Source: Actinomycetes bacterium (GTDB lineage: Bacteria; Actinomycetota; Actinomycetes; Propionibacteriales; Nocardioidaceae). From it: DNA of 64,000 nt. Within the stretch, counting starts at the first letter, position 1, and each line of letters opens with the position of its first letter. A program made the translations under genes and the position numbers. Below the pieces are notes generated by a model. The model was given only the letters and a program-made list of their open reading frames with translations, did no database searches and was not told the origin of the DNA. Shown in pieces: positions 40,899 to 47,924 of the stretch. The DNA is taken from NCBI GenBank assembly GCA_023396115.1, contig JAEWXC010000050.1, positions 1 to 64,000 of the forward strand. The letters run 5' to 3'.

Positions 40899-41822
40899 TC
40901 AGAGGTCCCAGAACGCCACCGCCGGCTCGTGCAGCGACCCGAACCAGAGCCGCCCGTGGTGCTCGCGCACGCCGGTGACCATGTGGAAGTGGTGCGCGTC
41001 CAGCGCGACGTCGTGCACCACCGCCCCGCCGGCGTCCAGGGCCAGGGCGCGCACGGTGCGCTGCGGCGCGGGTTGCAGCGCGTCGGGCAGCAGGGTGGCG
41101 GCCCGGCGGATCGGCTGCGGCGCCCGCTGCAGCCGTTCCACGACCGGGTCGGTGGGCGAGGCGACCGAGACCCACACCAGCCCGTCGGTCCCGGTGGAGG
41201 TGTTGTCGGGGTAGCCGGGCAGGTCGGTGGCCAGGTGGTCGCGCTGACCGGCCCGGTCCCCGGAGATCCAGTACCGCACCACGGTCCGGGCGCCGGTCTC
41301 GGCGACCGTGACGAACCGTTCGTCGGCAGCCAGGGCCACCCCGTTGGCGAACGCCAGCCCGGTGAGGACCACCTCGGCCCGGGTCCCGCCCGGGGCGAGC
41401 CGCAGCAGGCGGCCGGTCCGGGTGGCCTGGACGAAGTCGTCCTTCCAGCGCGTGATCGGGTACCGGGTGGAGGAGTCGGAGAACCAGATGGTGCCGTCGG
41501 CGGCCACGGCGGCGTTGTTGCAGAACCGCATCGGCACCCCGTCCACCTCGCGCACGAGCTCGGTGACGCGACCCCGGACCGGGTCGACGCGCAGCAGCCC
41601 CCGTTCGGCGTCGCAGACCAGCAGGTCACCGTCGGGCAACCACTCCAGGCCCAGCGGCCGGCCGCCGGTGTGCGCGACCCGGTCGACGCGCTGCAGGTCG
41701 GGCGAGATCCGGTGCACGGCGCCGTCCTCGGTGCCGGTGAGCACCGACCCGTCCGGGGCGACCAGCACGTCCTCGGCTCCCGGGCCGGGCACCGGGACGA
41801 CGGTGGGGTGGCCCTCAGCCAT
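40899..41822 (-). CDS. SMP-30/gluconolactonase-like beta-propeller protein
   Basis: A 307-aa six-bladed beta-propeller of the SMP-30/gluconolactonase/strictosidine-synthase-like group, possibly a lactonase. Visible elements are EDVLVAPDGSVLTGTEDGAVHRI, the metal-site FCNNAAVAADGTIWFSDSS, LTGLAFANGVALAADERF and LWFGSLHEPAVAF. No signal peptide is seen, so it is probably cytosolic. ATG at 41822 overlaps the upstream PCD-VOC gene by 8 nt. It is the last gene of a three-gene operon. Confidence 0.87.
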   Translation of the reverse strand: MAEGHPTVVPVPGPGAEDVLVAPDGSVLTGTEDGAVHRISPDLQRVDRVAHTGGRPLGLEWLPDGDLLVCDAERGLLRVDPVRGRVTELVREVDGVPMRFCNNAAVAADGTIWFSDSSTRYPITRWKDDFVQATRTGRLLRLAPGGTRAEVVLTGLAFANGVALAADERFVTVAETGARTVVRYWISGDRAGQRDHLATDLPGYPDNTSTGTDGLVWVSVASPTDPVVERLQRAPQPIRRAATLLPDALQPAPQRTVRALALDAGGAVVHDVALDAHHFHMVTGVREHHGRLWFGSLHEPAVAFWDL

Positions 41823-42468
41823 GGGGGCGGTCCTGCCAGGTGCACAGACAGACCCGGTTGCCGTCAGGGTCGGCGAGCACCCAGAACCGGGGCGCCTGGG
41901 AGTCGTCGACCACCGAGCCGCCGGCCGCGACCGCGGCCCCGATCCGTTCGGCCACCAGTTCCGGCGCCACCCACAGGTCCGGGTGGAAGCGCTGCCGCGG
42001 CTCGTCGCTGCCCGACTCCTGGAACCACAGCGCCGGGAACCGGTCGGCCGGGTCGACCACCTCGTCGCCACGCTCGCCCACCTGTCCGTCGAACACGGCC
42101 GCCCAGAACCCGACGATCCGACTGTGGTCGGGGCTGTCGAGGGCGTACTCCAGGCGTTGCCGCGCGGTCCGGCTGGCCGGCACCCCGGCCTCGGCGGCCA
42201 GCCGGCTGATCGTGGTGGCCAGCGCGACGTCGCGCTCGGTGACGCCCCCGACGTCGTGGCTGCTGAGCCGGATGTCGAGGTGGGGGTAGCGCAGGTCGAG
42301 GTCGGGATGGTGGTCGGCGGCCTCGGCGGCGGCCCCGATCGCCTCGACCAGGGCCAGCCCGGTGGCGAAGTCGCCGGTCACCAGGCGGGTCTCGATGCCG
42401 CGCAGCGCGTAGTTCCAGTCGTCGAGGCCACGCGCGGCGAAGTCCGGTCCGTTGATCCTTGCGCTCAT
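41815..42468 (-). CDS. pterin-4a-carbinolamine dehydratase / VOC fusion protein
   Basis: A 217-aa fusion. The N-terminal 100 residues resemble pterin-4a-carbinolamine dehydratase (LDDWNYALRGIETRLV, then ADHHPDLDLRYPHLDIRL with the active-site His-His pair). The C-terminal half is a VOC/glyoxalase-like module (RFPALWFQES...RFHPDLWV...VLADPDGNRVCLCTW). The first domain would regenerate an oxidised pterin cofactor; the second may bind a small molecule. ATG at 42468 overlaps the Nudix stop (ATGA), so it is coupled to that gene. Confidence 0.85.
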   Translation of the reverse strand: MSARINGPDFAARGLDDWNYALRGIETRLVTGDFATGLALVEAIGAAAEAADHHPDLDLRYPHLDIRLSSHDVGGVTERDVALATTISRLAAEAGVPASRTARQRLEYALDSPDHSRIVGFWAAVFDGQVGERGDEVVDPADRFPALWFQESGSDEPRQRFHPDLWVAPELVAERIGAAVAAGGSVVDDSQAPRFWVLADPDGNRVCLCTWQDRPHG

Positions 42469-43364
42469 CCGACCATGCTGGCGTACTCCGGCGAGGAGAG
42501 GAACCCCGGAACGACGACGGCTGCCGCGGTGCTCAACGGCAGGGTCGTGGTCGTGGCCGGGTCGACGAAGACCATCTGCCGACCCTCCCGGCAGTCGATG
42601 TCGGCGTCGGTGGCATCCACCCGGGCGGCGTAGACCTGCATCCGGTCCCAGCCGCCGCCGAAGGCCCGGTGGTCGACGACAAGGTCGTGCACCAGGGTCA
42701 GGCTGCCCGGGGCGAGCCGGACCCCGGTCTCCTCCTCCAACTCACGGTGGGCGGCGGCCTCGAACTCCTCGCCGGGTTCGACGTGCCCACCCGGCAGCCC
42801 CCAGCGTTCGGGGTCGATGACAGGGTGCTCGTCGCGTTCCTGGAGCAGCAGCCGCCCACCGGCGTCGACCAGCAGGACACCGGCGAACCGGCCCTCGCGC
42901 CAGGGCACCGCACCGTGCCGGGCGACCCGGCCGGGTTCGGCCAGGATGTCCCCGACGGCCCGGGCCAGCGGGGCCGCCAGCGGCAGGCCGAGGAGTTCCT
43001 CGGGGTCGGTGAAGACCATCTGACGTCCCTCGTGGCACTCCGGCACCCGGTCGGGGGTCGAGCCGTGCAGCACCGCGAAGGTCTCCCGGGTGCGCCCGGG
43101 CAGCTGGAGGACGTAGCGGCCCAGCTCGGTCAGCTCGACGTCGTCGATGCCGGTCTCCTCGACCAGCTCCCGCAGCCCGCAGACCAGCGCGCTCTCCCCG
43201 GGCTCCCGAGCACCGCCGGGCAGCCCCCACTGCTCGGGGAACACGCGGGCGTGCTCGTCGCGCTCCTGCAGCAGCAGCCGCCCGGAGTCGTCGGTGAGCG
43301 CGACCAGCACGAAGGTGAGGTCCTCGTCGGGGCACTGTGCGGGGCTGAGATCACCGGCGTCCAT
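42465..43364 (-). CDS. tandem Nudix hydrolase (two Nudix domains)
   Basis: A 299-aa protein with two complete Nudix domains in one chain. The first box is GGAREPGESALVCGLRELVE followed by ETGI; the second is GGHVEPGEEFEAAAHRELEE followed by ETGV. Both keep the REUxEExGU metal-binding residues, and both are preceded by the similar motif RLLLQERDEH, pointing to an internal duplication. Substrates are unknown. ATG at 43364 is 6 nt after TAGGTT with no ribosome-binding site, indicating a leaderless message. It is the first gene of the Nudix / PCD-VOC / SMP-30 operon. Confidence 0.9.
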   Translation of the reverse strand: MDAGDLSPAQCPDEDLTFVLVALTDDSGRLLLQERDEHARVFPEQWGLPGGAREPGESALVCGLRELVEETGIDDVELTELGRYVLQLPGRTRETFAVLHGSTPDRVPECHEGRQMVFTDPEELLGLPLAAPLARAVGDILAEPGRVARHGAVPWREGRFAGVLLVDAGGRLLLQERDEHPVIDPERWGLPGGHVEPGEEFEAAAHRELEEETGVRLAPGSLTLVHDLVVDHRAFGGGWDRMQVYAARVDATDADIDCREGRQMVFVDPATTTTLPLSTAAAVVVPGFLSSPEYASMVG

Positions 43365-43370
43365 GCACCG

Positions 43371-43376
43371 AACCTA
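43371..43376 (-). promoter_or_regulatory. -10 element of the tandem Nudix operon (leaderless type)
   Basis: TAGGTT ends exactly 6 nt before the ATG at 43364. Confidence 0.5.
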
Positions 43377-43410
43377 GCCGGGCACGGGGCACCGTCGGCC
43401 GCGCTCGCCC

Positions 43411-45348
43411 TCACATCGTGAACTCGGGGTTCACCCGCTTCGGGGTCCAGGCCCGTTGGCGCCGGGCGACCAGGCTGGTCAGCACCAGCGAGCCCACCAG
43501 CCACGCCGCCAGCACCAGCGCGTGCACGCCGAGCTGGTGGGTCGCTCCCCCGTACATGGCCTGGCGCAGCCCGTCGACCGCGTGGCTCATCGGCAGCACG
43601 TGGTGCAGCGGGTACAGCGGTTCGGGGATCGTCTGCCACGGGAACGTGCCGCCGGCGCTGACCAGCTGCACGACCATCAGCACCAGCGCCAGGAACTGCC
43701 CGGGACTGCCCAGCCAGGCGCACAGCAGGTGGATCACGGCGATGAACGTCGCCGAGGCCAGGACCATGAAGGCCAGGGTGAGCGGGACGTGTCGGGGGAG
43801 CACCCCGACGGCCAGGGCGACCACGGTGACCACGAGCGCCACCTGGGCTGCCCCGATCAGGGCCGGGGAACCCCAGCCGCCGACCGCGACCCGCCAGGAC
43901 CGCACTCCCGCGGAGAGTGCGCGCCGGCTCAGCGGGCGCACCAGCAGGAACAGCACGTAGCCGCCGATCCACGCCGACAGGGCCAGGAAGAACGGTGCCA
44001 GGCCCTCGCCGTAGGAGCCGGCGGTGGCGTCGGAGGAGTTCTTGACGGCGACCGGGTCCGAGATCGCCTCGGCCATCCGTTCGCGGGCCTCGTCGTCGGT
44101 CGCCGGGATCTGCTGGGCGCCCTGGCGGAGCTTGCGGGCCAGGGTGTGGGCGCCGTCGGCGAGTTCCCCGACCCCGTCGGACAGGTCGGAGGCGCCGGTG
44201 TGCAGCGTCCCGGCGCCCTCGGCGAGGCTGCCGGCTCCCTCGTCGAGCTGCTGCGCGCCGTCGCGGGCCCGGGCGATCCCGGAGACCAACTCGGGGGTGG
44301 CCCGGGCCAGGGTGGCGTTGCCGTCGGCGACCTTCCGGGAGCCGTCGCGGAGCTGGTCGAGTCGGCCGGACAGCTCGGTGACCTGGTTGGAGGCATTCCG
44401 TACCGGGGTGCCGAGCCGGTCGTAGACCGCCATCACGTCCCGGACCTGGGCGGCGGTCAGTCCCTGGTCGACCAGCCGCTGGCGGAGTTCGGCGCGGCGG
44501 GTCCGCCAGTCCTGGAGCACCTGCTGGGCGACGTCGGCTGCGGTGTCGCCGTACCCGGCCAGGGTGGCGTTGCCGTCGGCGACCTGCTCGGCCCCGTCCG
44601 CCAGACGACGGGTCTGCCGGGGCAGGGCGGCGACCTGGTCGTGGGCGGTGGACAGGCCCTCGTGCAGGGTCGCGGCACCGGCGGCGAGCTTCTCGGCCCC
44701 CTCAGCGAGTTCCCCGGCCCCGTCGCGGACCCGGACCGCGCCGTCGTGGGCGGTGTCGGCGCCGCGGGCGACCTGTCGGGCCCCGTCGGCACCGTCGAGG
44801 AGTCCCTGGCGGGTGTCGGCGATGCCGGTGAGGAAGGTGAGCGCGGCGGTGTGGCCGACCTGCGCGGTGACCGCGTCGCGGACCTTGCCGACCACGGTGT
44901 TGGCGATCGTGGTGGACAAGTAGGAGTTGGCGTCGTTGGTGAGCAGCACCAGCCTGGCCTGCTCGGGGTTCTCCTCGGCCACCGAGTCCAGGCTGGCCGA
45001 GAAGTGGGCCGGGATGACCAGGGCGAAGTCGTAGCGCCCCTGGGCGACGCCCTGCTCGGCCGAGGTGCGTGAGGTCTCGTGCCAGTCGAAGTCCCCGCCG
45101 TCGAGCAGCTCGTCGGCGACGTCACGCCCCGCGTTGCGCACCGAGCCGTCGTGCTCCTCCACCCCGGTGTCGTCGACGACCAGGGCGGCCGGGACCCGGC
45201 TGAGCGCGCCGTAGGGGTCGTGGTTGGCGTACAGGTAGAGGCCCGCGTAGATGGTGGGCACCAGGACCAGGGCGAGCACGGTGATCCGGGCCATCCGGGT
45301 CGAGGTGATCCGCCGCAGCTCGGTCCAGGTCAGCTGCCAGGCCCTCAT
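43411..45348 (-). CDS. YhgE/Pip-type ABC-2-like membrane protein
   Basis: A 645-aa protein of the YhgE/Pip (phage infection protein) family. One N-terminal membrane helix (about 20-40) is followed by a large extracytoplasmic domain rich in repeated DGA-type heptads (for example VADGNATLARATPEL, GAGSLAEGAGTLHTGA) that form long helical bundles, then about five C-terminal membrane helices (from about 450) like an ABC-2 permease. Related proteins serve as phage receptors or in export of envelope or type VII-linked material. ATG at 45348 overlaps the upstream ABC-like gene (ATGA). Confidence 0.88.
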   Translation of the reverse strand: MRAWQLTWTELRRITSTRMARITVLALVLVPTIYAGLYLYANHDPYGALSRVPAALVVDDTGVEEHDGSVRNAGRDVADELLDGGDFDWHETSRTSAEQGVAQGRYDFALVIPAHFSASLDSVAEENPEQARLVLLTNDANSYLSTTIANTVVGKVRDAVTAQVGHTAALTFLTGIADTRQGLLDGADGARQVARGADTAHDGAVRVRDGAGELAEGAEKLAAGAATLHEGLSTAHDQVAALPRQTRRLADGAEQVADGNATLAGYGDTAADVAQQVLQDWRTRRAELRQRLVDQGLTAAQVRDVMAVYDRLGTPVRNASNQVTELSGRLDQLRDGSRKVADGNATLARATPELVSGIARARDGAQQLDEGAGSLAEGAGTLHTGASDLSDGVGELADGAHTLARKLRQGAQQIPATDDEARERMAEAISDPVAVKNSSDATAGSYGEGLAPFFLALSAWIGGYVLFLLVRPLSRRALSAGVRSWRVAVGGWGSPALIGAAQVALVVTVVALAVGVLPRHVPLTLAFMVLASATFIAVIHLLCAWLGSPGQFLALVLMVVQLVSAGGTFPWQTIPEPLYPLHHVLPMSHAVDGLRQAMYGGATHQLGVHALVLAAWLVGSLVLTSLVARRQRAWTPKRVNPEFTM

Positions 45349-45989
45349 GCCACGGCCCCCGGTTCCACGGCGCCGCCGACCAGGCAGGTGGCGTCGTGCT
45401 CGTTGGCCACGGCCCGGGTCACGGTGACCAGCACGCCGAAGCCGTCGCCCGCCAACGCCTCGGCCCGGGCCAACCACTCCTCGGCCGGGCCTCCGTGCCG
45501 CTCGGGGAGCCCGAGCACCAGGTGGCTGACGCCGGCCCGGTGGCGGGCCAGCTCGGTCAGGACGGTGAGCCGGGCGTCGGGGTCCAGGTCCTCGATCCGG
45601 TCCCGGGCGTGGGTCCCGAGGTCGTGCTCGTCGAGCCAGCGCTGGGCGACGCGGAACCCGGTCCGGCGCCGGGCGAAGGCAAGCTCCTCGGCCACCACGG
45701 TGCGGACCGGGACGCCGGGTTCGGGCGCGGACACCCCGGGCACGTCGACCAGGGCGACGGCCTCTCGCAGGGCGGCGGCACCGGGGTCGCCGCCCAGGCG
45801 CACCGTGCCGGCGGACAGCGGCAGGCGTCCGGCCAGGGCCAGGGCCAGCGCGGTGAGGGAGTGCACCTCGGTGCCCACGGCGATCGTGACCTGACCGACC
45901 TCGACCCGGGCCGAGGTCGGTGGGAGCAGGTCGCGGTGGCCCTGACGGACCCGGATCCCCTCGGCGACGAGGGTGGCGTCATCAGACAT
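45345..45989 (-). CDS. degenerate ABC-ATPase-like partner of the YhgE/Pip protein
   Basis: A 214-aa protein laid out like an ABC ATPase but without its catalytic motifs. Where Walker A should be it reads VGTEVHSLTALALALAGRLP with no GKS/T, though the downstream SAGTVRLGG strand typical of these domains is kept. The signature region reads DLDPDARLTVLTELAR instead of LSGGQ, and the Walker B position reads HLVLGLPE instead of LLLDEP. It is coupled to the Pip gene by an ATGA overlap, so it is probably a structural or regulatory subunit that does not hydrolyse ATP. ATG at 45989 is chosen; 46025 is an alternative. Confidence 0.72.
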   Translation of the reverse strand: MSDDATLVAEGIRVRQGHRDLLPPTSARVEVGQVTIAVGTEVHSLTALALALAGRLPLSAGTVRLGGDPGAAALREAVALVDVPGVSAPEPGVPVRTVVAEELAFARRRTGFRVAQRWLDEHDLGTHARDRIEDLDPDARLTVLTELARHRAGVSHLVLGLPERHGGPAEEWLARAEALAGDGFGVLVTVTRAVANEHDATCLVGGAVEPGAVA

Positions 45990-46072
45990 GCCGCCAGCAT
46001 CGCACCGGGTACCGGTCACCTCCATGCAGCTGGAGCGTCTGTTTCCTCACAACCCCGGTGGACCGGGCCGGG

Positions 46073-46438
46073 TCACAGCCGGGCGACGAAGCGGCGGCCC
46101 CGGATCGCGGCCTCGACCAGCCCGACCTCGCGGCGCCGCCGGACCAGCCGGGCTTCCTCGGCCTGGAAGGCGGTCACGGCGTCGGCGACCACCGGCAGGT
46201 CGGCCACCTCACCGAGGTCACCGCGAGCCTCGCTCAGGCCGCGCTGCACCGCGGCCAACTGGGCCTCCACGTGCAGCACCGCGAACCGGGCCAGCACCAC
46301 GATGTGGCGACGCAGGGCCGCGTGCCCCCGCAGTTCGGGCGGGGAGATCTCGAAGAGCCAGTTGACCGCCGTGCGCTCCCAGTCGGGGACGCCGGGCGGC
46401 CGGACCTGGTCGGGCCAACCGGCCGGTGCCACACTCAC
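46073..46438 (-). CDS. unrecognised small protein under a perfect LexA box
   Basis: A 121-aa basic, mostly helical protein that I do not recognise. It has no cysteine, signal peptide or membrane helix. Visible are Trp-containing WERTAVNWLFEISPPELRG near 21-39, a long amphipathic helix (LRRHIVVLARFAVLHVEAQL), and a basic C-terminus (RLVRRRREVGLVEAAIRGRR). The GTG at 46438 lies 6 nt after a TATGAT -10, and the SOS box TCGAACAGGTGTTCGA abuts that -10, so LexA should repress it and DNA damage induce it. A DNA-damage role is inferred only from regulation. No operon partner is attached. Confidence 0.72.
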   Translation of the reverse strand: MSVAPAGWPDQVRPPGVPDWERTAVNWLFEISPPELRGHAALRRHIVVLARFAVLHVEAQLAAVQRGLSEARGDLGEVADLPVVADAVTAFQAEEARLVRRRREVGLVEAAIRGRRFVARL

Positions 46439-46444
46439 CCGACC

Positions 46445-46450
46445 ATCATA
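46445..46450 (-). promoter_or_regulatory. -10 element of the SOS-controlled gene (leaderless type)
   Basis: TATGAT on the minus strand ends 6 nt before the GTG start and directly abuts the LexA box. Confidence 0.55.
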
Positions 46451-46466
46451 TCGAACAGGTGTTCGA
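46451..46466. promoter_or_regulatory. LexA-binding SOS box
   Basis: TCGAACAGGTGTTCGA is a perfect match to the actinobacterial SOS box TCGAAC-N4-GTTCGA. It fills the spacer directly upstream of the -10 of the unrecognised gene at 46073-46438, where LexA would block RNA polymerase. Confidence 0.88.
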
Positions 46467-46474
46467 TACGGGAG

Positions 46475-46774
46475 TCAGTCCTCCAGCGCCCGCTCGAGGC
46501 GCTCGACCTTGGCCGCCATCTCGCCGGTACGACCGGGACGGATGTCGGCCTTGAGCACCAGCCCGACGCGGGGCGAGGTCTCCGCGACGGCGAAGACGGC
46601 CTCCTTGACCACGGCCATCACCTCGTCCCACTCCCCCTCGATGTTGGTGAACATCGCGTTGGTCTCGTGCGGCAGGCCCGAGTCACGGATCACCCGGACG
46701 GCACGGGCGACCGAGTCGGCCACCCCTCCGTCCGCGTCTCCTCCGGTGGGGCTGATGGAGATGGCGACGATCAT
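46475..46774 (-). CDS. MTH1187-family thiamine-binding protein
   Basis: A 99-aa protein of the MTH1187/YkoF-like family, which folds as a ferredoxin-like domain and binds thiamine. The family signature MIVAISISPTG, then VIRDSGLPHETNAMFTNIEGEWDEVMAVV, is clear. It probably binds or buffers thiamine in the cytosol. ATG at 46774 is 6 nt after TAGGTT, so the message is likely leaderless. Its stop is 9 nt from the LexA box of the next gene, which therefore sits behind it on the same strand. Confidence 0.9.
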   Translation of the reverse strand: MIVAISISPTGGDADGGVADSVARAVRVIRDSGLPHETNAMFTNIEGEWDEVMAVVKEAVFAVAETSPRVGLVLKADIRPGRTGEMAAKVERLERALED

Positions 46775-46780
46775 GACGCC

Positions 46781-46786
46781 AACCTA
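46781..46786 (-). promoter_or_regulatory. -10 element of the thiamine-binding protein gene (leaderless type)
   Basis: TAGGTT ends exactly 6 nt before the ATG at 46774. Confidence 0.5.
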
Positions 46787-46806
46787 GCCCGCACCGGTCG
46801 CCGGGT

Positions 46807-47784
46807 TCACAGCAGTCCGCGCCGGGCCGCCTGGGCGCCCAGCTGGAACCGGCTGCCGGCACCGAGCACCTGCTGCAGCCGGGTGACCCGCCGCCCGACG
46901 GTCCGTTCGCTGACCCGCAGCTCGCGGGCGATCGACTGGTCGGTCAGCCCCATCCCGAGCAGCTGCAGCAGGGGTGGCGCCCAGACCAGCCCGGCCAGCG
47001 GGTCGTCCCCACCGCCGGAGACGCCCACCGCCTGCCCGAGCGGGATGGACCGGGCCCAGTAGCCCTCGAAGAACGCGCGCAGTGCGGCCACCATGCCCGC
47101 GTCGCGGACCAGCGCGGTCCGCAGGTCGTCGCCGTGCCGGTAGGGCAGGGTGAGGGCGGCGCGGGACTCCGAGAGCACCATGTTGACCGGCACGTCGGCC
47201 ACCACCCCGCCGCGTTCGCCGTGCTCGAGGCACTCCAGCGCGACGGCGACGGCGCGGGGGTCGGCGAGCACCCGCTGGTCGTAGACGACCCGCACGTCCA
47301 CGCCGCGCGCCAGGGCGTCCAGCACCCCCGGAGCCGCCCGGACCGGACGGTTCCCGCGGGGGCCGAGGCTGAAGGCGCACAGCTCCACCTCGGCGTCGTC
47401 GAGCAGTCGACGGGTCTCCCGGTCCACCTGCGGCGCGGTGTGGATCTGCACCGGAGCGGACCCGGCCCGTTCGGCGTGCCAGACCGCCCCGAACACCTCC
47501 GCCGCCTCCTGGGCGGCCACGGCGACCCGTCGGTGCCGCTCACCGAACGCCTCCAGGGCGCCGCGGGGCGGTCGGGCGTCGACCAGGCCGTCGACCTGCT
47601 CGGCCAGCCCCAACTCGACCAGTCGGGCCACGGCCGAGCCGTCGAGGGAGTGCGGCGGCTGGGCTCCGTCGCGGGCCAGGGTGAGGTAGGTCCGTTCGGC
47701 CGCGGGATCCAGCCCGAGCAGCGTGAACGAGGGGTCCACGGCATCCGTGCCGTCGTCCCCCGCGCCCGATCGCTGGGTGGCCAC
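46807..47784 (-). CDS. LuxR-type transcriptional regulator with TrmB-like N-terminus
   Basis: A 325-aa regulator. The N-terminus (about 15-75) looks like a TrmB-type winged helix, the middle is a phospholipase-D-like or ligand-binding region common in actinobacterial regulators of this kind (VDRETRRLLDDAEVELCAFS, then GVDVRVVYDQRVL), and the C-terminus is a LuxR helix-turn-helix (LGMGLTDQSIARELRVSERTV). GTG at 47784 is 6 nt after TAGGGT, leaderless. It is divergent from a secreted zinc protease gene; a palindrome between them is a candidate binding site. Confidence 0.87.
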   Translation of the reverse strand: MATQRSGAGDDGTDAVDPSFTLLGLDPAAERTYLTLARDGAQPPHSLDGSAVARLVELGLAEQVDGLVDARPPRGALEAFGERHRRVAVAAQEAAEVFGAVWHAERAGSAPVQIHTAPQVDRETRRLLDDAEVELCAFSLGPRGNRPVRAAPGVLDALARGVDVRVVYDQRVLADPRAVAVALECLEHGERGGVVADVPVNMVLSESRAALTLPYRHGDDLRTALVRDAGMVAALRAFFEGYWARSIPLGQAVGVSGGGDDPLAGLVWAPPLLQLLGMGLTDQSIARELRVSERTVGRRVTRLQQVLGAGSRFQLGAQAARRGLL

Positions 47785-47790
47785 GCCCCC

Positions 47791-47796
47791 ACCCTA
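47791..47796 (-). promoter_or_regulatory. -10 element of the LuxR regulator gene (leaderless type)
   Basis: TAGGGT ends exactly 6 nt before the GTG at 47784. Confidence 0.5.
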
Positions 47797-47813
47797 GGTG
47801 TCGGTGACCGGTT

Positions 47814-47827
47814 CCCGACACGTCGGG
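47814..47827. promoter_or_regulatory. palindrome between the LuxR regulator and the zinc protease
   Basis: CCCGACACGTCGGG has perfect 6-bp arms around AC. It lies in the 140-bp divergent gap and is a candidate operator. Confidence 0.35.
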
Positions 47828-47924
47828 TTCCGGACGCGCCAGCCCCTCGACCTGCGCCGGGCCAGCGGGCGAGGCTCAGGGCGCGGCACACCCTCAGCCG
47901 CACCTCTCGAAAGGGGAATCGACC

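Noticed and set aside
45345..45989. Annotating this gene as a working ABC transporter ATPase.
   Set aside because: Walker A, signature and Walker B residues are absent.
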